Shown here piece after piece: positions 14,301-25,580 of a stretch of DNA of 64,000 nucleotides. The notes beneath the pieces were generated by a model, which was given only the letters and a program-made list of their open reading frames with translations, searched no databases and was not told the origin of the DNA. Each line of letters starts with the position of its first letter. The stretch's first letter is position 1. Source of the DNA: Eucommia ulmoides (Eukaryota; Streptophyta; Magnoliopsida; Garryales; Eucommiaceae); the NCBI GenBank assembly GCA_016647705.1, contig JAENRU010000432.1, positions 558,001-622,000 of the forward strand. The letters run 5' to 3'. Position numbers and translations under genes: made by a program.

Positions 14301-16305
14301 GCTCCAAGGAGACCTCCCGAAACAAATCCATATTTATGGCCCCACCATTCCGGAGGGAGGTCTTGAATTTCATAGCCTGACACTGTCATTAAATAGAGTT
14401 ATTCTAATCACAAAAAATAAATATAGCATTTTACTCCTTTACTATAAATAATAGAGCAGAAAAGGCTTTAACAAAATATAAAGGCTCGTTTGATAACACA
14501 GTTCACCACTTAAAACTGCATGCATTAAGTACTTATAAAAAATTACGTGTGTTTGATAACAAAATGAAACAAGCACTTAAAATACAAGTATTACTTAAAA
14601 AAAATTCAAATTTTTAAGTGATGTATAAAACACTTAATTTTTTTTAGCACTTCTCACAAAGTATCAAATATCCATCTACCTCAATCATCATTCAACATCA
14701 AAACTATAAAATTTTACAAAAAAAGAAAGATATATACAAGTAATTATAGATAGAAAAAATACTAAATTGAGAAAAAAAAAATAGAGTTGTAGAGAGAATA
14801 TTTTAGAAAATAAAGTTGTAAAAATTATTTTAGGACAAATATTTATACACAGATAAATTTTTTAAAATGAAAAGTATAAAAAATAAAATACTTAATATAT
14901 TCGGTAGTTAATAAATTCGGCACTTCAAATTCAACACATAAGTTTCAACATTTAATTTTCGGTGTAGAACGAATACCGAACTAATGGGGATTAAGGCATG
15001 TAGACTAGGTAAGAGTTTTGTTCAACTTAAATAAACAACCGTTTTTCCGCAACTTTTTAAATCAAAACATAAATTTGACAAAGAAATTTACTTTTATTCG
15101 CCTAAAAATATCCGAAGTGTACTTGGTGGTGTAGAAAGGACATCTACCACTTTCAGATTTAAGTATTGAATTGTGTTATCAAACAAGCCCCAAGTAGTAT
15201 CCCTATACTCATCTCTTCGTCCCCCAAAAAAAACCACAGATGGATAAGCATAATTGGATGGCGACTTGTGAGATCCTAGTCCATCGATCGATCTCCAAAA
15301 TATAAATATCGAAGAGCAGAAGGAACTAAACCAAAAACATACCTTCAATATCAAGAACACTATTTTCAACTGCAGCAACCAACTCTGAAGCCTTACTGTC
15401 ATCACTCATCTTATCGGCTTCATCTAACTTTTTCACCTAATAAAAAAAAACACCAAGGAAAACAAAACATTACAAATAAATCAAGTAAATCACAACTAAT
15501 CAGTACAAATAAATTCAAATGGCACCAAAATTATGCATGATAAAGCATTCATTTTCTTTTCTCACACTATTAGTGTGTTGTAAAAGGCACGGGGACAGGG
15601 TGTGCTTTTTAACCTGTCCTATATGGGGCGTAAGCCGCAAGGACACCCCGAGGCATGGGGAGTATACACCATGAAATATGAATTTTTAATATTTTAAAAT
15701 ATTTAAGAATTAAAAACTACCTACAAATAATAATAGGAAAAAATATAAAACAAAAAAAAATAATGGACAACATATATATAAATTGTTCTAAGTTACTAAC
15801 AAAGTAAACAATGAAAACTTCTATACGATAATCGAATTTAAATTAGCAAAGATGCAAGGTTAATCCTCGCTAGAAATATTTATTTAATCACCCAATAAAA
15901 TAAAAAGGCAAGATGAACACCATTAACTATATTTTAAGATTATTTTCTAATAGTAACTTGACTTATGTTAAATGCTAACCATAGTTAAAACCATTAAAAA
16001 AAATAACATGGATTTTATTAAAATAAAAAAATGATAGATACACATTGGGCTTACAACCCAAACTCTGGGCTTTGACATTTTTAACGCCCAGGGCTCTACC
16101 CAAAAGTCTCAGGCGTACACCCAAGGAGCATTTCACACAACCCATAGCCCACGGTCATTTCCCCTACAACCCACCTCTGAGCTCACCCAGAAAATGCCTT
16201 TTGCAACACTAATTATCAGTAAAGACTATGTTTCCAAAAAAATTTAAAACAATTTTAGAGTTCTAAGCCAAACCTACAAAAAAAAACCTCGAGTAACTTT
16301 AACCC

Positions 16306-16337
<32 letters not shown>

Positions 16338-19300
16338 AACATACACACACACTCGACGCAGTAGTACTTAGGTTCTTCATGAAGTTTACAAGTGAGAAAC
16401 TTACAAGAATCCCTTCAAGATCAGTCAGAGAATATGCCTGGACAAGCTTTCCCCTTTCTCTTTTCTTATACCTAGTATCGAACATACAATCAAAACAAAA
16501 AACTCAGAATACTCTACAATTTCAAATATCAATTTAACATCCATAGAACAAAATATATATAGACATAGATATAGATATAGATAGATACATAGATATTAGA
16601 CAACATATTCACCTTCCTTGTGGCCGGGTAGCCTTGATGGATGCATCATGGTTGTTTTTGGAAACATCTTTCTCTTTGTCTAGTTGAGTGTCTTCATTTT
16701 CGGCACCTATAACATCCATAAAACGTGCTCGTCGTCAAACTATCTTATACCACAAGTGCAATTTTACATAACTTTTCTTGAAACATACCTTCAGCCTTAT
16801 TGATTTCTGCCGATTGCTGCAAAATTACACAACCACAAAGAAAAGGGAGTTTAGAAGAATTGCAAGGGAATAGTTTTAACGACATTGAATGGAACAGTGA
16901 AGGCCTGTTCGGTTGTCTATATCATCCTATTTTATGAATTATCGTATTTTTTGACAATCCATTTCATACATCTCAATTTACCTATGATTTTATCAAATTT
17001 ACATATTTTTTGTTTAAACATAAGAACACATAATTTTTTAGTTTAGATAAACTTTAGCCATATTTTACTCCAACTACACAAGAAAATAGCATCTAGACTA
17101 CAACTAAAATGATTAGCTACCTAATTTAAGTGTTTTTCAAACCAAGCACTAAACTGTAACAATTAATAAATTGATTAATTGAGAAGAAGTACAATTTGCA
17201 AATTGGACAATCAAACAGGCCCTGATTTATGTAGTAGTAATGGGATGAAAAATATTGTACTTACCACTTTCAATCTTTTAAGGATACTATCAAACTGTGC
17301 TGTATCAAAGGCCCAATTGTTTGGCTTTTCAACACCAACCCCTGTAACATATTGCATAAAAGAGATAACAATGACATAAAATATCACCACAAAAATAATA
17401 ATTTCCTTACTCTATACAACAACAACAACAAATCCTTTGTCACACCTTCAGTTACATAAATCCATTCACGCCATACAGATCGTTCAAGTTTCATCTCCCC
17501 AATTAATTTCAAAACAATTAGATCTTTCCTAATTGTCTCATCCTAAATTTTCTTAGATCTACCTCTCCCAATTGGAGTACCTTCAACTTGAATTAGTAAC
17601 ACATCTCTGCACCAAGCGTCATTAAGTCTCTATACACATGCCTAAACTATCGTAAACAATTTTTTCTAATCTTATTCTCAAGGGGTGTTATTCCTAACCT
17701 CTTCCTAATAATCATATTCCTAACTTTATCCATCATTATTTTATCACTCATCCAACCTAACATCCTCATCTTCGCTACAAATACCTTCTGAACATACTTC
17801 TTGTTTAGTGCCCAACATTATGAACCATAGAGAATCTCCAATCTTATTACTGTTTTGCAAAATTTTCCTTTCAATTTCAATGGAATCTTACAATCACTAA
17901 TCATGTCACCTAACTATCCCACCTTGATTCTGTGTAATATCCTCCTTGATTTCTCCATTCCCCTGAATTATAGAACCAAAGGTATATAAGATCAACTCTA
18001 AGGACCTCCCAATTACCATTTGTTACCGTATCATCATCTCTCCAAGTATTACCAATAATCTTATTCCTAACTTTATCCACCATTATTTTATCACTCATCC
18101 AACTTAACATCCTCTTCTCCACTACAGATACCTTATGAACATACTTCTTGTTAAGTGCCCAACATTCTAAACCATCGAGAATCCCCAATCTTCTTATTGT
18201 TTTGCAAAATTTTCCTTTCAATTTCAATGGTATCTTACAATCACTAATCACCTCACCTAACTATCCCAACTTGACTCTATGTGTAATATCCTCCTCAATT
18301 TCTCCATTTATAGAACCTAAGGTCAATAAGATCAACTCTAAGGACTTCCCAATTACCATTTGTTAACATATTATCATCTCTCCGAGTATTAGCAAAATTG
18401 CAATACATGCATTCCGTCTTATCTCTATTGATCTTTAAACCCCTAGACTCTAAAGCTTCCCTCCAATGTTCTAACTTAATATTAAGATCTCTTCTAGTTT
18501 CATCAACTAGTAATATGGCATCCACAAGAAAAAGACTCCATGGTACCCCATTTTGAATATGTTTCATGAGTTCATCCATCACTAAAACAAAGAGGTAGGA
18601 CTAAAAGACGATTCCTCAAGCAAACCTATATTAATTGAAAAGACACAAATATTACTTCTTATGGTCTAAACACTGGTAATTATACCTTCAAACATGTGCT
18701 TAATCACCTCAATATAATAATTGAATACTCGCTTCTTTTATAGAACCCACTAACATACATCTTCATTTACCAAATCATAAGGTTTTTCAAGTCCAAAAAA
18801 ACATATGTAAATCTTTTTCGTTTCTCTATATTTCCCCTCAACCGCTTATGTGAACGTATATGGCTTCAATGGTTGACTGGCAAGGCATTAATCCAAAATG
18901 ATTCGCTTCTATGCTTGTCTCATACTTATGGCTTCAATGGTTGACTAGTAAGGCATAAATCCAAATTGATTCTCTTTTATGCTTGTCTCATACCCTACTC
19001 TATATTCCATCACACTCTCCTAAAGTTTCAATGTATGATGACTCATAAGCTTCATGCCTCAAGAATTTTTACAACTTCAAAAGTCTCCTATATTTTTGCA
19101 AATAGGAACTAAAATACCTCTCCAATCGGGAAAATCCAATCGGGAAAATCCAAACTCTTCGAAACCTCTATAGGAATCTCACATATACACAGCTTCACAT
19201 TAGACTTGAAGGCACCATTTGACACCGCTATTTCTTAACTATTTTTTTTATAATCATAAACAAAATACAATTCACTTAAAAGCAAAAGCAAAAAAATAAA

Positions 19301-20125
19301 TAAAAAAAAGTTCAAAAAAGAAATTGGAATGCTAGGTTTTAGTCCAACCTCTCAAAAAATTGAAAAATAAAAATAAAAATATATATATATATATATATAT
19401 AAATATTTTTTTTATTTTAAAAACATACAATTCCCTTTTTATTTTTAGAAGCACTTTTTCAAGTGCAAAAGAAACACTAATTTAAAAATTAAGTACTCTT
19501 TTACTTCAAGGCGAAAAAATGTTTACAAAAAGCATTACTAAAAAGTGCCAACATGATTTTACATATAGAATTCAAAAGCATCTACCCCAGTCCAATTTCA
19601 CCCTACTGGTTTCAAATTCCATTATGCAACACAACGTCACACAGAACTAAAGAGGTTAATGTATAGGTCATACATTTCAATGTACAAAATCTACAATTCA
19701 ATACTTCTGTTTGGGAAAGGATATAAACCGAACAGCAATAAATTCGAAAAATATCGAAGTCCATAAATTGTTTTCCTGAATATTCTCAACAGTCACAGCA
19801 GCGTACACTAATTAAGATCAAAAGAACCAGTAAAGGCAAGCGATCGAAGACGAAAACCTAATGTGTCTTGTTTGTTGGCAACCCTAACGTGTCCCTTGAT
19901 CCCTTGCTTCTCCTTCCCAAGTCCTTCACCTTCTTCCCACCCCTGAAATATAATTCAGCGATCTTATATGAAAATACACGAGGAAATTGAATCTAAATAA
20001 TCCGAGAGAGAGAGGTGAAATTGCGTATGCTTTGGAAATAAACTGACCATTTGTTTCATGAGGCGAAACGCGGCCGATTTTCTGGCCACTCCGACGTAAC
20101 ATAGAGGAGCTTCCGGCGACGCCAT
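11380..20125 (-). CDS. G-patch domain nuclear protein (PINX1-like / At1g63980-type)
   Basis: Eleven exons in coding order: 20048-20125, 19858-19942, 17265-17341, 16789-16816, 16613-16706, 16405-16471, 15343-15436, 14192-14382, 12990-13223, 12374-12490 and 11380-11445. The joined frame is 376 residues. A G-patch lies at about residues 18-55 ([19 protein letters not shown] then [10 protein letters not shown]), a glycine-rich module that binds and activates DEAH-box RNA helicases. The middle is charged and low-complexity, with a basic RYKKRERGK stretch and a KRKK patch; an acidic-serine run ([15 protein letters not shown]) precedes KRRR. The C-terminal 80 residues begin [20 protein letters not shown] and look like a small folded domain. 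The layout fits nucleolar ribosome-biogenesis or PINX1-like proteins; the exact role is inference. The gene spans 8.7 kb because its introns are full of transposons. Confidence 0.9.
11576..11972 (+). mobile_element. Harbinger-like MITE with TTA target duplication, G-patch intron 10
   Basis: The ends are GGTGACATTTGGTTTAGTG and CAGTAACCTAATGGGGCC, imperfect inverted repeats of the GGYCNNGTTTGGTTAGTG type, flanked on both sides by TTA (11573-11575 and 11973-11975). A 3-bp TTA duplication and this terminal sequence fit PIF/Harbinger (Tourist-like) MITEs. It is 397 bp and non-coding. Its interior is shared with 43441-43836 and 58239-58523. Confidence 0.75.
12030..12360. mobile_element. MITE with diverged terminal inverted repeats, G-patch intron 10
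   Basis: One end reads CTGCACCCCTAAAGTTTGAG and the other CAAAGCCTCTAGAGTTGCA, with internal CAACACGTTTAAGCTACCTT. The same family occurs at 41635-42570, where it is split by a Harbinger-like MITE, and in part at 51060-51210. Boundaries are approximate. Confidence 0.55.
12600..12715. repeat. Pyrimidine (TCC/TCT) and TA microsatellite, G-patch intron 9
   Basis: A run of TCC and TTC units is followed by TATATA, ACACAC and TATATA tracts. It is a compound microsatellite inside the intron between exons 9 and 10. Long open frames across it are artefacts of the repeat. Confidence 0.9.
12775..12965. mobile_element. Probable small MITE beside G-patch exon 9
   Basis: Internally repeated GATCATTCAATTCCATT-type blocks and a CCAAACGTAACGTTAAGG end followed by CAACCAAACACTAC resemble the short palindromic elements elsewhere in the window. 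No clean target duplication was found. Confidence 0.35.
13457..13902. mobile_element. MITE with GGGTAAA...TTTACCC inverted ends, G-patch intron 8
   Basis: The left end reads GGGTAAATGGCATTTTAACC then CCCTTGTGGTTTGG. The right end reads CCAAACCACAGGGCATAAAA then TTCCATTTTTACCC. These are about 35-bp terminal inverted repeats around 380 bp of AT-rich sequence. No protein is encoded. Confidence 0.75.
14482..15192. mobile_element. Non-autonomous DNA transposon with 25-bp inverted ends, G-patch intron 7
   Basis: The left end GGCTCGTTTGATAACACAGT is the inverse of the right end near 15168-15192 (TGTGTTATCAAACAAGCCCC). The interior is AT-rich with repeated CACTTAA blocks. The termini resemble hAT-type MITEs, but I found no 8-bp duplication, so the superfamily is open. 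Confidence 0.65.
15569..16213. mobile_element. MITE with ATTAGTG...CACTAAT inverted ends, G-patch intron 6
   Basis: ATTAGTGTGTTGTAAAAGGC at the left pairs with GCCTTTTGCAACACTAAT at the right. The 645-bp interior has a GC-richer zone at each end, around 15600-15665 (AACCTGTCC, CCGCAAGGAC) and around 16085-16195. It has no coding potential. Confidence 0.7.
16307..16327. repeat. 21-base C homopolymer followed by poly-A
   Basis: An uninterrupted run of 21 C is followed by 12 A, about 77 bp from G-patch exon 6. The run length should be treated as uncertain because homopolymers are error-prone in sequencing. Confidence 0.85.
16902..17222. mobile_element. MITE with GGCCTGTT...AACAGGCC inverted ends, G-patch intron 3
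   Basis: The left end GGCCTGTTCGGTTGTC pairs with GACAATCAAACAGGCC at the right. The element is about 320 bp, AT-rich and non-coding. The GGCCTGTT terminus is common in hAT and Harbinger MITEs of plants. Confidence 0.7.
17415..19150 (-). mobile_element. LINE (L1-type) relic in G-patch intron 2
   Basis: On the minus strand, peptides typical of plant LINE reverse transcriptase appear: [20 protein letters not shown] and [15 protein letters not shown] at 18400-18520, then [20 protein letters not shown] and [15 protein letters not shown] at 18070-18240. The catalytic FADD-type motif reads FLVDA, and stops break the frame, so it is dead. The 3' end near 17415 carries a (TTG)n tail followed upstream by the usual LINE 3' sequence. 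The block 17697-18045 is repeated at about 18044-18390 (offset 347 bp), and an 80-bp block near 18858 is repeated near 18927. It lies in the same orientation as the host gene and lacks the ORF1 and endonuclease regions. Confidence 0.85.
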
Positions 20126-20349
20126 GGCCACCTCTACAAGCTCTCTCTCTCTCTCTCTAAAAATTGAGAAGAGAGAGGAGGAGACGATACAGGAAAAAGG
20201 GAGTTAGGGCATGGCTCCAAACCTAAAGGCGGTGTAAGTGGAAGGGGGCGGAGAAGTTGGGCCTCAAATTTGGGCTTATATATGGGCCTTTGGACATGGG
20301 CTGAAAGTGGGCTTTAAACTTGGGGATTAAGGTTGTCATTATTTGGTAT
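20126..20349. promoter_or_regulatory. Upstream region of the G-patch gene
   Basis: A CT/GA-rich tract at 20141-20185 lies directly before the start codon, typical of plant 5' leaders. GGGCTTTA and GGGCCTTTGG-like GGGC(C/T) motifs at 20260-20320 resemble TCP/site-II-like elements of plant ribosome-biogenesis genes. That reading is inference. Confidence 0.4.
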
Positions 20350-20550
20350 TTTTTTTTTTTTTTTTTATGGGGTTGTTTACCAAATAAAACTATTTAAAAA
20401 AAAAATAAATCTCAAAACGGGTCTTTTCCAACTTATTTACACAACACAGACTATCCAGGGTTGGTAACCTCGGGTATTTAAACCTGGGTTTACCAATTCC
20501 GGGTATTAAAAAATCCAAATTTTGTATACCAGACAACACCAAGTATAAGG

Positions 20551-20593
<43 letters not shown>

Positions 20594-22180
20594 TTATTTT
20601 TTATTTTTTTTTTAAAAACGTTAGACCCGGGGTTTGCAACCCCGGGTACAACCCTTTGAATTTTAAAACTTTAGGGGGGAGGGAGGAGAGATAGACAAAA
20701 TCAAGAGAGAGAGAATCATGTGTGCCGAGAGAGAGAGAGAGAGAGACAGACAGACATAGAAGAGAGAGAATAAAAGAAAGAGAGAGTGGGGCCCCTTGAA
20801 CATGGCATCAACTTCTCTTTTAATATAATTAGTTTTAGACACGTGTATTGCGCAGGCTTGGACAAAAATTATAATAAATTCGTAATATTGAAGCATTAAA
20901 TACATCGGTATCATTGGTTACTTTGGTAATAATATTCGAAAGAAAATGTATAAATTTTGGTAATTAATGACGTTTTATAAATTTCAAAAATAATATATTA
21001 TTAAAAATTACATAAATAATTAAAAAAATATTTCGACAAATTATTTTTTATTAATATACTATAAAATAATAAAGAAATAATCATAAATTAAGATTAATAT
21101 TATCAATTTTTGCAAGTAAAAATATTCTAATTTAATTAATTTATATCATATCTATTTTGGTTTTGGGTGGAATTATTATTCGAATGACAATTATTTTTTA
21201 AAATAATTTAAAATGTGAACCAGAGAATTAAATATAGCAAAAAAAAAAATATTAAGTGGACCACTCATTATTTTACATATAAAAAAAAAATTAGAATCCA
21301 CCAAAACACTTGAAAAATATATTATTTAATCTTATTAAAATCTTATTTCTCCAAACATTTTTAAATATTAGATATAGATATAGCCCTACGACAACACTAC
21401 TTACACTACCACTGCATGCTGTCATTTTTGTTTCATGTTGAATTCTTTGGAAACGAAAAACATTTTAAAAGTTGTACTCTTAATAATAGATTTTTTAATT
21501 TATTTTTGTAATATATGAAGGCAAAATAGTAAATTATATTAAAGTGAATTATTTTCCCTCCTTTCATTTTCTTTCTCAACCGAACAACACTAGTAAAAAA
21601 AAAAATTATAATGGATAAAAATATTATCCTCTCATTTTTTTATTTTTTTTTCTTTTTCATCATTCCAACTAAATATACCCTAAAAGAGAAGTTGATGTCA
21701 TGTTCAAACCCTCTCCCGACTTTTTTTTTTTTTTATTCTCTCTCTTTCAACGCGCACACACGGGTGGACAAGAAAAAGAGGGGGGCCACACACATGATTC
21801 TTTCTCTCACACACACGGTTCTCTCTCTCCTCCCTCTCTTGTGGTTTTTTCTCTTTCTCTCTCCTCCCTCCCCCTCTCTCTTTCTCACCTAAAGTTTTGA
21901 AATTCAAAGGGTTGTACCCGGGGTGACAAACCCCGAGTCTAACGTTTAAAAAAAAAATATATATATATATATATAACCGTATACCTGGTGTTGTAAATGC
22001 CGAATAAACAGAATTTGAGTTTTTTAATACCATGAGTTGGTAACCCGGGGTTTAAGTACCCAGGCTTACCAACTTCGGATAGCTTGTGTTGTGTAAGTAA
22101 GTTAGAAAATATCCATTTTCAGAAGGAAAAAAAAATTAAAAATAGTATTTATTTGGTAAACTGCTCTTTTTTTTTATGAC
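20350..22180. mobile_element. Long-terminal-inverted-repeat (fold-back or MULE-like) element
   Basis: Two arms of about 480 bp (20350-20830 and 21665-22180) are inverted copies. Landmarks are GTTGTTTACCAAATAAA at the outer left against TTTATTTGGTAAAC at the outer right; CTATCCAGGGTTGGTAACC against its inverse near 22045; GGTTTGCAACCCCGGGTAC against its inverse near 21910; and CATGGCATCAACTTCTC against GAGAAGTTGATGTCATG. Both arms also carry GA/CT and TA microsatellites. The 830-bp centre is AT-rich and encodes nothing recognisable. Arms this long fit Mutator-like or fold-back elements. No target duplication could be defined. Confidence 0.75.
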
Positions 22181-22204
22181 AAATTTTGAAAAAGACATAA
22201 AAAT

Positions 22205-22515
22205 TTGAGGTTTTTACACTTTGTCCCTTGAAGTTTTGGAGAAATCTCACTTTTGCCTCTATTTTTTTAATTTAAACACATTAAACTCTAAAATATCCAA
22301 ATCGTATCAAGTCAATTTAAATTGATAACTCCGTTATTTTTATGATGAAACTCAGTCACGTGTCAGACACGAAATCACTCACAAGGATGAATTATGTTAT
22401 AAAAATGACGAAAAGACAGACTTGACATGATTTGAATACTTGAGAATTTAATGCGTTCAAATTAAAAAGACGGTGGCTAAAATAGAATTTCTTTGAAACT
22501 TTAGCGGTGAAAAGT
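22205..22515. mobile_element. Palindromic MITE ('CACTTTGCACCC' family), copy 1
   Basis: The ends TTTTTACACTTTGTCCCTTG and GAAACTTTAGCGGTGAAAAG are inverted relatives. The centre has TTATGATGAAACTCAGTCACG and GACATGATTTGAATACTTG blocks, also found at 59825-60130 and 62870-63190, so this is a repeated family. It is AT-rich and non-coding. Confidence 0.65.
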
Positions 22516-22754
22516 GAAAAAACTCTAATTTTTTTAGAAAATGTGTTATTTTTCTCAAAAAAATATCTAAAAATGAGTAATCAAATTAAAAACAATTTTT
22601 TTGTTCTCAATTTTATAGAAACAAAAACACTAACATCGCAGTATTATTCTTTCTGTTCTTATCTTCTTCTTCTTTTTTTTTCTTTTTTTTTTTTATATAT
22701 ATATCTCAAAAAATAATAAACATAAACAAAAATTGAAACCGCTAACTAACGTCG

Positions 22755-23060
22755 TGTTTGTTGAGTTGTTTACGTAATAAATATTTTTTTAAAAAAAAAA
22801 TTTGACAAAAGATATTTTTCAACTTAATTACACAACCTGAGCATCCCAGTGTTCGCAACACAGGGACCTAAAATATTTTTGGTCCTAGTGTTCAGAATGC
22901 CAAGACCAAAAAACCACAAATGGTGTTTATCAAACACCGTTTTGTGGTGACCAAGCCCAAGGGGCTTAGTCCCGACTTTCGAAACACCGGGACTAAGTCT
23001 CCTTTTTCATTACCAAGAGAGAGAGAGAGGGGGCAGAAAGAGAACGAAATGAACAAAGAC
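22755..23060 (+). mobile_element. Partial relative of the long-inverted-repeat element
   Basis: GTTGTTTACGTAATAAATAT followed by TTTTTCAACTTAATTACACAAC matches the outer arm of the element at 20350-22180. It is then followed by a local hairpin zone (AAACACCG, GGGACTAAG, CTTAGTCCC) and a GA tract. Only one arm is recognisable. Confidence 0.5.
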
Positions 23061-23494
23061 AATTAAAAAAATTCAAGCATTTTTTACACTTTATACCCCT
23101 AAAGTTTTACTATTATTTCATTTTGAATATTTTTTTTTTGTTTGTTAATTTTAATTTCTTTTATTGTTGTAATTTAAATTTAAAAGTGAGGTCAAATGAT
23201 CGATTGAATAAGTTAGACATTTGACTGGTTAAAACAGTGAAGTAAAAAGTTATAAAAACTAATCTAGTCGGTCGATCGACTTAACAAATCAGTCGATTAT
23301 TGAAAATAGTGGGTTTAAATTGCATGTCTTGATCTAATCTGTCAACCTAATGGGACATTCTGTCAACCAAATTGAATTTTTACTTGAATTCAATTGAAAA
23401 TAAAAAAAAATTACTTTATTAATTAAAAAAAAAAATCCATGATATAAAGTAATAGTTTAATTTCACTTTTGGATTTTTGAAGTAATAATATTTT
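23061..23494. other. AT-rich spacer, no gene seen
   Basis: Low-complexity AT-rich sequence with short poly-A and poly-T runs. I see no coding or repeat structure I can name. Confidence 0.6.
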
Positions 23495-24262
23495 GGAATA
23501 GATCAGGGATCCGAGCACTCTCAGCTCGGATCAACTCCCAAATGAATATTGAAGCTACATGGCCGGGCCGAGGGGTCTGAGCACCCTCAGCTCAGATTCC
23601 TTTACATATGGAGCCTCTAAGGCCGTTTTGAAGCTCCCAGTGCTTTTTTGACACCCTCTCGACCTTCTAATCATCCAGATGGGCTAAAAATGGGCCCTTA
23701 CAATCTATTTTCAAGTGGGCCAGCCCATGGACTTCTACAAATGGACCTAAAAGCCCAATCCAGTTGTTTAAGGCCTTAATCTGCAAGTTCATTGGCTGCC
23801 AGCTGAATTAAGCTAATTAACCGGGTTGAGGTCCCTAATTTCGCGGCGCTAATTGAGTGCTACATCCTATAAATGCCCCTTGGCATCTAATGCCCAAAGG
23901 TACGTGCTTCTAATTCACTCTAGAGCAGTTATAGTCTTCTCTCTCCGGATACTTATTCTCACGCCAGAGAGATCTCACCAGGGACAACCACATTAGGCCT
24001 TTGTGCAAGCGCTCAAAGTGCAGTATTGGAACTCAGTTCGGAGATCAAAATAGAGTCCGGAGCGGAATTCAGCACGGAGTCTGAACAGAATCTCAGAGTT
24101 CATCGAGGAGCTCGGGTCGGATCGCAAGAATTACCAAAACGTCAGAAGTTCATTGATCTCGGGTTCGCCAATTCATCACCTCCACGCCAGTAACAAATTC
24201 TCACGTGTCACCTGTCCAAACCACACTGTAGGTACTAACCATTTTTTGACTTCAACAACTTT
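23495..24262 (+). mobile_element. Solo LTR fossil, Gypsy-like family, copy 1
   Basis: A GC-richer block contains a TATA-like CCTATAAATGCCCC near 23870, a TTCTCACGCC segment and the phrase GGAACTCAGTTCGGAGATC. All of these recur in inverted orientation at 26419-27091, and parts recur at 35100-35800. There is no internal coding region on either side, so it looks like a solo LTR. Assignment to Gypsy rather than another LTR family is tentative. The copies are well diverged, so it is old. Edges are approximate. Confidence 0.55.
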
Positions 24263-25378
24263 TAATAAAATTATTATTAAAGAAAAAAAACACTTTGAAG
24301 TCATTGCTCTCTCTCTCTCTCTAGCCTTTTGCTGAATTCAAAAGTGAGAGAGAACATGTTTTTAAATTGGACTATTGAATGATCTAAAAGTGGTCAAAAT
24401 TCAAAATTTCATGTGAACTAATTAAGATACTTATTCCTTATATATTAAGCAATGACTTCAGTACATGGTTTTACCATTTTTTAAAATTAAAAAATAAAAT
24501 AAAATAATAAAAAGAAGATTTGATTCTAATTTGTAATCTCTTTGATTGTCTTTACACCTCAAATTCACCTTGGGTAAGTGGAAAATATTGAATTAATTGT
24601 AGTGAATCTACTCTAGAAGGATTGGCCTTGAAAAAATAATGGGTTGGTTGGTGATAAAATGATTATAAATCTTAATTTTTTTTAATAATTTTGGATTGAA
24701 AAAGTAATTTGCTCGGTGGACTTCGAATCTGATTATTTTTGTTATTTTATCACTCTGATAAACGTAAGACATTTTTTTCAACAATCTTTTAATAATGATT
24801 TTTCGGAAAATGTTGAAATATTGTTAGTTTAAAAAAAAAAAAAAAAAAAGTGTTACGTTTAGTGGAGTGATGAAATCTTCAGGTGTTGAAAATAACTCAT
24901 TTTTCGTCCTAAATCGTTGATAATGTTTTTAATTTTGTAAAATTTCAGGATTCATATAAACACTCATCCTATACGGCAAAAAATGTAATTTCTCTATTGT
25001 TTTATAATGGCGAGAAAATGGGGGAAATTATATTTTTTGTCCCTAAAATATTAGGAGGGTATCTATGTGTATCCTGAGATTTATCCAATTTGTACATTTG
25101 ATCTTTCGAGTTCTATATTTGTTTCGATCTCCCAAAATTGAAAACGTGGTAATGATTTTAGACTAAAAATGAGTAATTCTCAACACGGGTTTTTTAATAG
25201 AATATTTTTGTCATTTCATCACTCTACTGAATTTGAGTCTTAATGATGATTTCGTTTATTTTCTATCATTATTGAAAAGAATCGTTGTTAAAAAATTTTT
25301 TAGAGAAAAATATCTTAAGTTTAGTGGAATTATGAAATGATAAAAAAATCCCATTAGAAGGCAGGGCCACACCAATAA
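24263..25378. other. AT-rich spacer with diverged MITE fragments
   Basis: Pieces such as GGAGTGATGAAAT near 24860 and TTTCATCACTCTACTGA near 25214 are inverted relatives, and related text returns at 28160-28420. The TTGTCCCTAAAATATTAGG block near 25040 resembles 27745. These are probably remnants of one palindromic DNA element family. No gene is visible. Confidence 0.45.
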
Positions 25379-25557
25379 TATGTTGCTTAAGTGGTCAGGC
25401 ACACTTAAATTAAAGCAGTTGAGGGGTCTCTGCAAGATCATGGTTCGAGCCTGCGGAAAAATATTTGTTGAGAGAAACAGTCAAGCACCCCGAATGAGAC
25501 TTGTCTTACCCCTTATGTGGGTATGGAGACACTCATGGATTTACCAAAAAAAAAAAA
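25379..25557 (+). mobile_element. tRNA-derived SINE, copy 1, with target-site duplication
   Basis: The body runs from TGTTGCTTAAGTGGTC (A-box-like region) through ATGGTTCGAGCCTGCGG (B-box-like GGTTCGAGCC) to CTCATGGATTTACC and a poly-A tail. It is flanked by a target duplication: AAGGCAGGGCCACACCAATA on the left and AAGGCAGGGCCACCCCTAAT on the right, starting at 25359 and 25558. Box A, box B, an A tail and a long target duplication are the hallmarks of a SINE. Two more copies lie at 55861 and 57545. Confidence 0.85.
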
Positions 25558-25580
25558 AAGGCAGGGCCACCCCTAATAAA

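Noticed and set aside
21611-22033. Overlapping frames rich in Ser/Leu or Arg/Glu
   Set aside because: Produced by CT/GA repeats in the arm of the long-inverted-repeat element.
25379-25557. Reading the SINE head as a tRNA gene
   Set aside because: A- and B-box-like words are present but no cloverleaf with anticodon stem closes, and it has an A tail and target duplication.
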